Source: Oscillospiraceae bacterium
GTDB lineage: Bacteria; Bacillota_A; Clostridia; Oscillospirales; WRJC01
Direction of reading: 5' to 3'
NCBI GenBank assembly: GCA_009785015.1
Contig: WQXD01000055.1
Span: 1-16,062, forward strand
Length of the DNA: 16,062 nt
The translations under genes were made by a program, and so were the position numbers. Positions 1 through 6,958 of this stretch are shown here, one piece after another. The number at the start of each line of letters is the position of its first letter. Positions within the stretch are counted from its first letter, which is position 1. The notes below the pieces were generated by a model that was not told the DNA's origin, ran no database searches, and saw only the letters and a list, made by a program, of their open reading frames with translations.

Positions 1-545
1 AAAGCCGCCGCCGTTTTTTCCTGGAGGCGTATGAGGGCGAAGGCGTTGTAGAAGAACGCCTCGGCGAGGTCGTTGCTCCGGAACAGAATCTTGCAGTGCA
101 GCTCGCCGCCGCGTATAAAGTACTGTATCGACTGCATGCAGGCGGGGTCGCTGTTCGCGCTGTCGGTTTCAAAATCCCGTATGTTCATCACCGCCCTGCG
201 CGAATGGGGATTGCGCTTCAGCTCGGATATGACGAATGGAAGCTGATGGGCGTACCTTTGGTGATATGTGTATTCCCAAACGTTTTCAGAAGCGCCGACC
301 ATGAAGTCGAGGACGCCGTCCAGCATTTCCATTTCATACTGCATGAGCTCGTGCGCGCCTCCGATGATGAGGCGGCTGATCCGGGGCTCGGCGGCGGGAT
401 TTTCGACAAAAACAGTCATGCTGCATTCTTTTTGCCGCTGGCCGTAATCGGGGCAGTCTATGATTTCGCCGTTTTCGCTGAGTTCCTTGAGCGCGTTGTG
501 ATAGGCTTCGGGAAGGGTTTTTCCGCTTACAAAAATTTCTTTCAT
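1..545 (-). CDS. Atypical thymidylate synthase (ThyA family), 3' end beyond window
   Basis: Probable methylation of dUMP to dTMP with methylenetetrahydrofolate, in the cytosol. The 181 residues present have no internal stop and carry ThyA landmarks in order: a YTYHQR segment near residues 90-95, an SRR phosphate-binding pair (HSRRAV), a DPACMQ segment whose Cys aligns with the catalytic nucleophile of the usual PPCH motif, an RSND motif matching RSxD, and YNAFAL, whose Asn matches the Asn that recognises uracil (Asp in dCMP hydroxymethylases). The usual Cys-His is Cys-Met, and the overall pattern resembles the divergent archaeal-type enzymes more than E. coli ThyA. ThyA proteins are usually about 210-320 residues, so the C-terminus lies off the left edge. 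The start is the ATG at 545; the AAAGG upstream is unusually far (about 18 bases), so initiation could be coupled to the upstream UPF0210 gene, which ends 46 bases before. It is the third gene of the ACT-UPF0210-ThyA run. Confidence 0.8.
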   Translation of the reverse strand, partial: MKEIFVSGKTLPEAYHNALKELSENGEIIDCPDYGQRQKECSMTVFVENPAAEPRISRLIIGGAHELMQYEMEMLDGVLDFMVGASENVWEYTYHQRYAHQLPFVISELKRNPHSRRAVMNIRDFETDSANSDPACMQSIQYFIRGGELHCKILFRSNDLAEAFFYNAFALIRLQEKTAAA

Positions 546-591
546 AACAATGATTTTAAATATCCTTTCAGTATCGACGACATATCGTTTT

Positions 592-1953
592 TTAATTTCT
601 GAGGCTTTGAATGGGGGCGGGTATCTGGCCCCCGCGCGAAATGAAATCGGCGCAGCCGAAACCGTTTACCGCCATGACCGGGGCAAAGCCCAGAAGCCCC
701 CCGAATTCCACCGTATCGCCCACGCGTTTTTTGGGCGCGGGTATTATTCTCACTGCTGTGGTTTTGTTGTTTATCACCCCGATCGCCGCCTCATCGGCTA
801 TGATGGCCGAAATCGTCTCCCGGGGGGTGTCTCCCGGTATCACCGCCATATCTATTCCGACCGAACATACCGAGGTCATCGCCTCGAGTTTGGCTATATC
901 CAAGGCCCCCGCCCTGACCGCTTCGATCATCCCCACATCCTCGCTCACGGGGATGAAAGCCCCGGAGAGCCCGCCCACGCAGGACGACGCCATCGCTCCG
1001 CCTTTCTTTACCGCGTCGTTGAGAAGCGCGAGCGCGGCAGTCGAGCCGTGCGCCCCGCACTGCTCAAGCCCCATCTCCTTCAATATCTCCGCCACGCTGT
1101 CGCCCACCGACGGGGTGGGCGCAAGCGACAGGTCCACAATGCCGAAACTCACCTCCAGCCTCTTTGCGGCCTCCATGGCCACGAACTGGCCCATGCGCGT
1201 GATCTTGAAGGCGGCGCGTTTTATGGTTTCGGCGACTGTCAAAAAATCCGCGCCGCGCACCTGCTCGAGGGCGCGTTTCACCACGCCCGGACCGCTCACG
1301 CCCACATTTATCACGCACTCCGCTTCCCCTATGCCGTGAAAGGCCCCCGCCATAAACGGGTTGTCGCCGGGCGCGTTGGCGAATACGACCAATTTCGCGC
1401 AGGCAATCCCTCCCCGGTCCGCCGTTAATTCCGCGGCCTTTTTTATCACGGCGCCCATTTTGGCCGCTGCGTCCATGTTTATCCCGTCCTTGGTGGTCGC
1501 CACGTTGACCGAAGAACACACGCGCGAAGTCGAAGACAGGGCTTCGGGGATGGAATCTATGAGTTTTCGGCTGCCTTCGGTGAACCCTTTTTGCACCAGC
1601 GCGGAAAATCCGCCTATGAAATTCACGCCTGTGGCAAGCGCCGCGGCGTCGAGAGCCTTGGCAAAGCCGACAAAATCGTTTTGGCCTTCGCAGGCCGAGG
1701 CGACAATCGCCACGGGGGTGACGGAAATCCGCTTGTTGATTATCGGGATGCCGTATTCTTTTTCGATCTGCTCTCCCGTACTCACGAGATTTTCCGCTTT
1801 TTTTGCGATCTTGTCATATATTTTGCGGCAGGATTTGGCCATGTCCGAATCTGCGCAGTCCAGAATTGATATGCCCATGGTGACCGTCCTGACGTCCAAT
1901 TTTTCCTCGCCCAGCATTTTTACGGTTTCAAATATTTCGTTTTTGCCGATCAT
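592..1953 (-). CDS. UPF0210 / DUF711 (PFL-fold) family protein
   Basis: A full-length member (453 residues, the usual size) of the UPF0210/DUF711 family, which has a pyruvate-formate-lyase-like barrel but no established reaction. Recognition rests on overall sequence: the N-terminal start ([14 protein letters not shown]), [14 protein letters not shown] near residues 77-90, the glycine-rich [27 protein letters not shown], and the C-terminal segment with [16 protein letters not shown]. The ATG at 1953 is preceded at 6 bases by GGGAAGGG, a good ribosome binding site. It follows the ACT-domain gene by 23 bases and precedes the thymidylate synthase-like gene by 46 bases, so the three are probably one operon. 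The UPF0237-UPF0210 pairing is widely conserved in Firmicutes and some archaea, and the ACT partner is usually taken to be a ligand-sensing regulator of its neighbour; that is inference, not proven here. Confidence 0.93.
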   Translation of the reverse strand: MIGKNEIFETVKMLGEEKLDVRTVTMGISILDCADSDMAKSCRKIYDKIAKKAENLVSTGEQIEKEYGIPIINKRISVTPVAIVASACEGQNDFVGFAKALDAAALATGVNFIGGFSALVQKGFTEGSRKLIDSIPEALSSTSRVCSSVNVATTKDGINMDAAAKMGAVIKKAAELTADRGGIACAKLVVFANAPGDNPFMAGAFHGIGEAECVINVGVSGPGVVKRALEQVRGADFLTVAETIKRAAFKITRMGQFVAMEAAKRLEVSFGIVDLSLAPTPSVGDSVAEILKEMGLEQCGAHGSTAALALLNDAVKKGGAMASSCVGGLSGAFIPVSEDVGMIEAVRAGALDIAKLEAMTSVCSVGIDMAVIPGDTPRETISAIIADEAAIGVINNKTTAVRIIPAPKKRVGDTVEFGGLLGFAPVMAVNGFGCADFISRGGQIPAPIQSLRN

Positions 1954-1976
1954 AAATTTCCCTTCCCTCTAACCGG

Positions 1977-2261
1977 CTACACCGAGTGCATAGCCTTGAA
2001 TATTTCGTCTTTTTGTATCCTGATCTCAAGCTTGATCTCCTCGCCCTTGTCGGCGAGTTTTTTCGCGAGCCCGTCGAAGGGGCAGCTCATGGCCGATATG
2101 TCGACGAGCATGTACATCATGAAATATCCCTGCATGGTCGTCTGGGAAATATCTTCGATGTTGACGTTGTTATCCGCCAAAATCGCGCTGACATTCGCGA
2201 TTATGCCTATTTTGTCTATTCCTGTCACGGTGATCACCGCTTTTTTCGATTGCTGCATCAT
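1977..2261 (-). CDS. ACT domain protein, UPF0237 family
   Basis: A 94-residue stand-alone ACT domain of the UPF0237 (GcvR-like) group. The sequence opens with AVITVTGIDKIGIIANVSAIL, the beta-alpha-beta start of an ACT fold with the typical ligand-binding 'D-x-x-G-I-I' turn, followed by NNVNIEDISQT and a second beta strand with MMYMLVDIS. The family is expected to bind a small molecule, often an amino acid, and to regulate a partner protein. The first two codons are both ATG: AAAGG lies only about 4 bases from the first and 7 from the second, so translation probably starts at 2258. It is the first gene of the leftward operon, downstream of the promoter at 2293-2321 and 23 bases ahead of its usual partner UPF0210. 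Confidence 0.93.
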   Translation of the reverse strand: MMQQSKKAVITVTGIDKIGIIANVSAILADNNVNIEDISQTTMQGYFMMYMLVDISAMSCPFDGLAKKLADKGEEIKLEIRIQKDEIFKAMHSV

Positions 2262-2292
2262 ATATCCTTTCGGTAAATTTCATTGTCTTTTT

Positions 2293-2321
2293 ATTATACC
2301 TCAAAAAACAATAAACTGCAA
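2293..2321 (-). promoter_or_regulatory. Predicted sigma-A promoter for the ACT-UPF0210-ThyA operon
   Basis: Reading the minus strand there is a perfect -10 box TATAAT (plus positions 2293-2298) and, 17 bases upstream, TTGCAG (2316-2321), a weak -35 that keeps the TTG core. It lies about 32 bases upstream of the ACT gene start and nothing else in the gap suits that gene. The weak -35 could mean that an activator helps. Confidence 0.6.
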
Positions 2322-2356
2322 CACAAAAATTTAGAACAAACGGTAAAATATTTGTC

Positions 2357-2385
2357 TTGACAAAAAAACGGATTTGTGGTATCAT
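2357..2385 (+). promoter_or_regulatory. Strong sigma-A promoter upstream of the PRPP synthetase gene
   Basis: TTGACA (2357-2362, perfect -35), a 17-base spacer, and TATCAT (2380-2385, five of six -10 consensus). Transcription would start near 2392, about 37 bases before the PRPP synthetase start, leaving a short leader with no room for a riboswitch. It is back to back with the leftward promoter, so the two operons share a divergent control region of about 60 bases. Confidence 0.8.
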
Positions 2386-2428
2386 TAAAATATATCAACC
2401 AACAAAAACGGGGAGGGGATAATTAAAA

Positions 2429-3586
2429 ATGGATGTCATCGATATCGACGCCGATTTGCTCCAGGAGGATGATTTTTCCACATTCGGCAGGCTCGGGGTC
2501 ATAGTCATGCGCGGCTGTGAGGAAATCGGCGAAAAAATCAACCGCTATCTCACGGAATTCAGGTTTGGGGCAGAATCGAATTTTTTGGTCAAATCGTCGT
2601 GCCCGCGCTTTACGACGGGAGAGGCGAAGGCGCTCATAGGGCAGTCGGTCCGGGGATATGACATGTTTGTGATCTGCGACTGCTACAACCACAGCGAAAC
2701 TTTCAAGATATTCGACAAAACCGTCTATATGAGCCCCGACGACCACTACAGGGATCTGATACGCACAATAGCCGCGCTGAGGGGCAGCAAGGCGCGCAGG
2801 ATAAATGTGATCATGCCCATGCTGTACAGCAGCAGGCAGGACAACAGAAACGCGAGGGAATCGCTCGACTGCGCGATTTCGCTTCAGGAGCTCGTCGGCA
2901 TGGGCGTCTCAAACGTGCTCACATTCGATGCGCACGAGCCCCGCGTGCAAAACGCGATACCGCTGAACGGCTTCGAGACGGTGCGCCCGTCCTATCAGAT
3001 GATCAAGGCGCTGTATGCAAATGTAGGGGATATAAGGCTCACGCGCGAGGGGGCGCTTATCGTATCCCCCGATGAAGGAGGGGTCTCGAGATGCCTTTTT
3101 TATTCCACCGTTTTGGACCTGGATATCGCCATGTTCTACAAGAGAAGGGATTACGGCAGGATCGAAAACGGCAGAAGCCCGATTGTCAGCCATGATTTTT
3201 TGGGGAAATACGAGGACGTGGCGGGAAGGGACATCATAATAATCGACGACATACTCGCCAGCGGCGACTCAATTCTGGATGTGGCAAGGCAGCTGCACGG
3301 CATGGGCGCGAAGCGGATATTCATATTTATAACCTTCGGACAGTTCACCGGCGGGGCCGCCATTGTCGACAAAGCCTATGAAGAGGGCGTCATAGAGAAA
3401 ATATTCGTGGCCGACACCACATACAAATCCGAGGAGATAAAATCAAAGCCCTGGTTCTGCAATGTGGACATGTCGAAATACTTGGCCAAACTGATCGACG
3501 CGCTGAACTGCGACCATTCGCTGGGCAACCTGCTGAACCCCGTGCACAGGATAAAAACCCTGAAACAAAACGTGGAGCGCGTATAA
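2429..3586 (+). CDS. prs: Ribose-phosphate pyrophosphokinase (PRPP synthetase), divergent clostridial type
   Basis: Makes PRPP from ribose 5-phosphate and ATP, feeding purine, pyrimidine and NAD synthesis in the cytosol. Prs landmarks in order: RQD at residues 136-138 (ATP-binding 'RQDRK' region, here RQDNRN), TFDAHE at 165-170 (matching the TVDLHA metal/ATP site, with the His kept), SPDEGG at 213-218, and the PRPP-binding loop DIIIIDDILASGDS at about 268-281. At 385 residues it is longer than the classical enzyme (about 315), through extra N- and C-terminal sequence and drift in flanking loops; I recall such longer forms in Clostridia. The ATG has GGGGAGGGG 10 bases upstream. It follows the strong promoter at 2357 and lies 47 bases ahead of the IMP dehydrogenase gene, a sensible purine pairing. 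Whether it has the ADP/Pi allostery of classical Prs cannot be told. Confidence 0.88.
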   Translation: MDVIDIDADLLQEDDFSTFGRLGVIVMRGCEEIGEKINRYLTEFRFGAESNFLVKSSCPRFTTGEAKALIGQSVRGYDMFVICDCYNHSETFKIFDKTVYMSPDDHYRDLIRTIAALRGSKARRINVIMPMLYSSRQDNRNARESLDCAISLQELVGMGVSNVLTFDAHEPRVQNAIPLNGFETVRPSYQMIKALYANVGDIRLTREGALIVSPDEGGVSRCLFYSTVLDLDIAMFYKRRDYGRIENGRSPIVSHDFLGKYEDVAGRDIIIIDDILASGDSILDVARQLHGMGAKRIFIFITFGQFTGGAAIVDKAYEEGVIEKIFVADTTYKSEEIKSKPWFCNVDMSKYLAKLIDALNCDHSLGNLLNPVHRIKTLKQNVERV

Positions 3587-3590
3587 ACAA

Positions 3591-3613
3591 AATCAATAAT
3601 AATCAATAATAAT
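3591..3613 (+). repeat. Short 10-bp tandem repeat in the prs-guaB spacer
   Basis: AATCAATAAT is present twice in perfect tandem (3591-3600, 3601-3610) and is followed by a partial third copy (AAT). The period is close to one helical turn and the tract lies just upstream of the guaB ribosome binding site. It may be chance AT-rich spacer or replication slippage. Confidence 0.6.
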
Positions 3614-3633
3614 TAAACAGGAGGGCAAAATTT

Positions 3634-5130
3634 ATGGCTGTTTTTTTAGAACAATCGCACACATTCGGGGAATATCTGCTGATTCCCGGTTATTCCTCAA
3701 CGGATTGCATACCTGCAAATATCAGTCTGAAAACGCCGCTGGCGAAATACCCCGGAGGAGCTTCTTCCGCGCTCAATTTGAATATCCCGCTGGTATCGGC
3801 TATTATGCAATCCGTTTCAGACGACACGATGGCCATCGCGCTGGCCCGGGAAGGCGGGCTTTCGTTTATTTTCTGCTCGCAGCCGATCGAAAGCCAGGCG
3901 CAGATGGTGGCCAAAGTCAAAAGCTACAGGGCGGGTTTCGTGGTGAGCAATTCCAATATCTCCCCCGACGGCACTCTTTCCGATATTTTGGCGCTGAAAG
4001 AAAAAACGGGCCATTCGACAGTCGCGGTGACCACGGACGGCACGCTGTCGGGCAGGCTCGTGGGCATAGTGACCGGCAGGGACTACCGGGTGAGCCGGAT
4101 GCCGCCCGAAACAAAAGTCAAGGAGTTCATGACCAAATTCGAGAATTTGATCTACGCCGGCGAGCACACCACGCTCAAAGAGGCCAATGATATCATATGG
4201 GAACACAAGCTCAACTGCCTGCCGCTGATCGACGGCGCGCAGCGGCTGAAGTATTTTGTTTTCCGCAAGGATTACGACACCCACAAAGAAAACGAAAACG
4301 AAATGCTGGACGCTTCAAAGAGATATATGGTGGGCGCGGGCATAAACACGCGGGACTACAAAGAACGCGTCCCCGCCCTTATCGAAGCGGGAGCCGACGC
4401 GCTCTGCATCGACAGCTCGGACGGGTTCACCGAATGGCAGAAAATGACGCTGCAGTATGTCCGCGGCGCATACGGGGACAGCGTAAAGATAGGGGCGGGC
4501 AACGTAGTGGACAGGGACGGGTTTTTGTTTCTCGCCGAGGCGGGGGCGGACTTCATCAAGGTCGGCATCGGCCCCGGCACGATCTGCATCACCCGCGAGC
4601 AAAAGGGGATCGGCAGGGGGCAGGCCACGGCGATAATAGAAGTGGCGATGGCCCGCGACGAATATTTCGAGAAGACGGGCGTATATATCCCGATATGTTC
4701 CGATGGGGGGATCGTGCACGACTACCACATGACCTTAGCTCTCGCGATGGGCGCGGATTTCATCATGCTGGGCAGATATTTCGCGCGTTTCGACGAAAGC
4801 CCCACCAACAAGGTGAATATCGAGGGCAGCTATATGAAAGAATACTGGGCGGAGGGCTCCAACCGCGCGAAAAACTGGCAGAGATACGATCTGGGCGGAA
4901 AAGGCGCGCTTTCCTTTGAAGAAGGCGTCGACGCGTATGTGCCCTATGCGGGCAGTCTGAAAAGCAACGTGGCGCTGTCGCTCAGCAAAGTCAAATCCAC
5001 CATGTGCAACTGCGGGGTCTTCTCCGTGCCGGAGCTGCACAAAAACGCGAAAATCGCGCTGGTTTCGTCGGTGAGCATCGTGGAGGGCGGGGCGCACGAC
5101 GTCTTGCTCAAGGACAGAAAACCATTGTAG
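3634..5130 (+). CDS. guaB: IMP dehydrogenase, Tritrichomonas foetus-like type
   Basis: Oxidises IMP to XMP with NAD, the committed step to guanine nucleotides. The 498 residues give a (beta/alpha)8 barrel with an inserted CBS pair at about residues 105-215 ([10 protein letters not shown], then MTKFENL...NCLPLID). The catalytic loop [20 protein letters not shown] places the nucleophile at Cys318; the flap segment NWQRYDLGG carries the Arg-Tyr dyad at 417-418; Asp260 (CIDSSDG) and Asp357 (CSDGG) are the NAD and IMP contacts. The whole chain, including these loops and the tail MCNCG...[13 protein letters not shown], closely follows the T. foetus enzyme as I remember it (Cys319, Arg418, Tyr419), rather than the common bacterial GuaB. 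The ATG is preceded by AGGAGGG at 8 bases. It lies downstream of prs, with which it is probably co-transcribed. No terminator is visible after it. Confidence 0.96.
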   Translation: MAVFLEQSHTFGEYLLIPGYSSTDCIPANISLKTPLAKYPGGASSALNLNIPLVSAIMQSVSDDTMAIALAREGGLSFIFCSQPIESQAQMVAKVKSYRAGFVVSNSNISPDGTLSDILALKEKTGHSTVAVTTDGTLSGRLVGIVTGRDYRVSRMPPETKVKEFMTKFENLIYAGEHTTLKEANDIIWEHKLNCLPLIDGAQRLKYFVFRKDYDTHKENENEMLDASKRYMVGAGINTRDYKERVPALIEAGADALCIDSSDGFTEWQKMTLQYVRGAYGDSVKIGAGNVVDRDGFLFLAEAGADFIKVGIGPGTICITREQKGIGRGQATAIIEVAMARDEYFEKTGVYIPICSDGGIVHDYHMTLALAMGADFIMLGRYFARFDESPTNKVNIEGSYMKEYWAEGSNRAKNWQRYDLGGKGALSFEEGVDAYVPYAGSLKSNVALSLSKVKSTMCNCGVFSVPELHKNAKIALVSSVSIVEGGAHDVLLKDRKPL

Positions 5131-5175
5131 GGTGAATCGGATAAATTCAGAAAATAATATAGGGGGCATAAAGAT

Positions 5176-6249
5176 ATGAACATATATATAAAAAAAGACT
5201 TCGAGCCGGATTACAACAATTTGGTGCTGGCGGCCAAAAACCAAAAACCCAAACGCACCCCGCTCTATGAGCACATCGTGAGCAACCGGGTGATGACGGC
5301 CGTGTCCGGCATCGAAATAAAGGGGACGGCCACCGGGGATGTCAGATCCGACACGGTGGAGTACTATAAAAACTACAACAAGTCGTTTAAGGCACTGGGC
5401 TACGACACGACGAGCTTTGAGATCTGCGCGGCGGGCTATATGCCCGGCAGCGGGTCCTTGGGAGGACATAAAGAGGGCGAAATAAGGGACCGCGCCGATT
5501 TCGACAGGTACGAATGGGATAAGATTCCGGGCATATATTTGGAAAAATCCGCTTTCGCGCTGGAATGCATGCGCGAGGCGATACCGGCCGGAATGAAACT
5601 CGTGGGCGGAGTGGGCAACGGGCTGTTCGAATGCGTGCAGGACATAACGGGTTTTATGGATCTGTGCTACATCAGAAACGACGACCCCGAGCTGTTCGGG
5701 CTGCTGTTTGAAAAGGTCGGCGATATGCTGTATGCCATCTGGGACAAATTTTTGGATATGTACGACGATATGTTCTGCGTTTACAGGTTCGGCGACGATC
5801 TGGGCTACAAGATTTCGCCCATGCTCACGCCGGACGACGTGAGGGCGCATATAGTGCCCGGCTACGCGAAAATCATCGGGCTGATAAAACGCAAAACCGG
5901 CAAACCGTTTCTGCTGCACTCGTGCGGCAATATATTCGAGGTGATGGACGATATAATAGACGTCGCGAAAATCGACGCGAAGCACAGCAACGAAGACGTT
6001 ATCGCGCCGTTTTCCGAGTGGGTGAGGCGCTACGGGCACAAAATCGCGCTTTTCGGCGGAATCGACACCGACGCGCTGTGCGACGTTTCGGGGATCGACA
6101 TAGAGGATTATATAAAGGAAGTCGTGGCGCCGGTGATCGATTTGCCGGGGATAGCGATCGGCAGCGGAAATTCGATCACGGACTATATCTCCCCGGAGAG
6201 ATACGCCAAAATGAATGAAATGGTGCGCCGAATGAGAGCTGAGAAATAG
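5176..6249 (+). CDS. Uroporphyrinogen-decarboxylase superfamily protein, MtaA-like
   Basis: A 357-residue cytosolic protein of the UROD/MtaA superfamily. Visible marks are a GDDLGYK segment at 206-212, LLHSCGN at about 246-252 (the His-x-Cys zinc ligand pair of methylcobamide:CoM methyltransferase-like members), KHSNEDVIAP at 269-278, ALFGGIDTD at 291-299, and GSGNSITDYIS near the end. Genuine HemE lacks the HSCG zinc motif and usually keeps an N-terminal Arg-rich substrate loop, so haem synthesis is unlikely; methyl transfer from or to a small methylated compound is the family-based guess, but no corrinoid protein is encoded nearby. The ATG has AGGGGG 8-9 bases upstream. It sits 45 bases after guaB and 23 bases before the XpaC-like gene, with no terminator visible on either side. 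A second family member is present at the right edge. Confidence 0.85.
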   Translation: MNIYIKKDFEPDYNNLVLAAKNQKPKRTPLYEHIVSNRVMTAVSGIEIKGTATGDVRSDTVEYYKNYNKSFKALGYDTTSFEICAAGYMPGSGSLGGHKEGEIRDRADFDRYEWDKIPGIYLEKSAFALECMREAIPAGMKLVGGVGNGLFECVQDITGFMDLCYIRNDDPELFGLLFEKVGDMLYAIWDKFLDMYDDMFCVYRFGDDLGYKISPMLTPDDVRAHIVPGYAKIIGLIKRKTGKPFLLHSCGNIFEVMDDIIDVAKIDAKHSNEDVIAPFSEWVRRYGHKIALFGGIDTDALCDVSGIDIEDYIKEVVAPVIDLPGIAIGSGNSITDYISPERYAKMNEMVRRMRAEK

Positions 6250-6272
6250 AAATCAAAATTGGAGAGCTTGAA

Positions 6273-6941
6273 GTGAAAAATTTTTTGTTGTTTGTCTGCG
6301 GCTGCGCGGCGGCGGGATACTGCCTGTATTTTGTCATTATCGGAAATATTTTCAATTTGCAGGGATTTTCGTATACATTAGTGGTCGTCTTGGCTTTGGC
6401 GATTTGCGCGCTTGCCGTATATCTGCTGAGTTTTCTTTTGATAAAGGAAAAAAAGCAAAACCTCGGTTTTGATTTCGGCCTGTTTGCCTCCGGCGAAGAA
6501 AAGGCGGCCGGGCTCGGCGGAAAAATAGACGGATACGCGGCGGAAATGAGGCAAATAAACGCCTATATCGACGACGCCGGGATTTCAAGCGAACTTTTGC
6601 AGATAGAGGAGATAATGCGCAAAATGCGGCCGCTTTTGGACGATGAGACCATGACCTCGGGCCGCAGGGGGCAGCTTGCGGATTTTTTCGAATGCTATAT
6701 GCCCATAATCGTAAAAATTTTAAACAGCTACATGCGCATCGAAAAAAACAGGCTGAAAGGCGGAAACGCCGAGGAGACCAAGGCGCAGATATCGAAGATC
6801 ATGCCCTTCATCAGAAAGGGTTTTGAAAAAGAACTCGACAATATGTTCACCGACGAAATGGTGGATATAACCGCCGATGTAAAAGTGCTTGAATCGATGC
6901 TGTCAAAAGACGGCCTGACGGATATACCAAAGAAAGGGTGA
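6273..6941 (+). CDS. XpaC-like membrane protein (BCIP hydrolysis family)
   Basis: A 222-residue membrane protein starting at GTG, with GGAGAG 6 bases upstream. Two hydrophobic helices (about residues 4-24 and 31-57) form a short hairpin, followed by a charged cytosolic helical domain. The segment RGQLADFFECYMPIIVKILNSYMRIE at about 133-157 (shown in part: FFECYMPIIVKIL) matches the family signature 'F-x-x-Y-Y-L-P-x-x-x-K-L-L-x-x-Y' of XpaC / 5-bromo-4-chloroindolyl phosphate hydrolysis proteins. Their function is unknown; they usually sit beside the toxic-anion-resistance gene telA, which is absent here. The stop codon overlaps the region of the next gene's ribosome binding site, so it is probably translated with the VWA gene. 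I infer a membrane platform role with its two downstream neighbours. Confidence 0.75.
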   Translation: MKNFLLFVCGCAAAGYCLYFVIIGNIFNLQGFSYTLVVVLALAICALAVYLLSFLLIKEKKQNLGFDFGLFASGEEKAAGLGGKIDGYAAEMRQINAYIDDAGISSELLQIEEIMRKMRPLLDDETMTSGRRGQLADFFECYMPIIVKILNSYMRIEKNRLKGGNAEETKAQISKIMPFIRKGFEKELDNMFTDEMVDITADVKVLESMLSKDGLTDIPKKG

Positions 6942-6958
6942 AGGAGGGCAAAATTAAA

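Noticed and set aside
550..1428. Long plus-strand open frames opposite the UPF0210 gene
   Set aside because: They mirror the codons of UPF0210, have low-complexity Arg/His/Pro or Ser/Thr/Pro composition, and no ribosome binding site.
4735..6039. A 434-codon open frame on the minus strand opposite guaB and the MtaA-like gene
   Set aside because: It is antisense to two certain genes; the translation is His/Arg/Val-rich without domains, and it has no ribosome binding site. It arises from the high-GC codon pattern of the plus-strand genes.
6938..6958. Upstream GTG 6938 as start of the VWA fusion gene
   Set aside because: It would place the ribosome binding site GGAGGG inside the coding region; GTG 6959 is correctly spaced from it.
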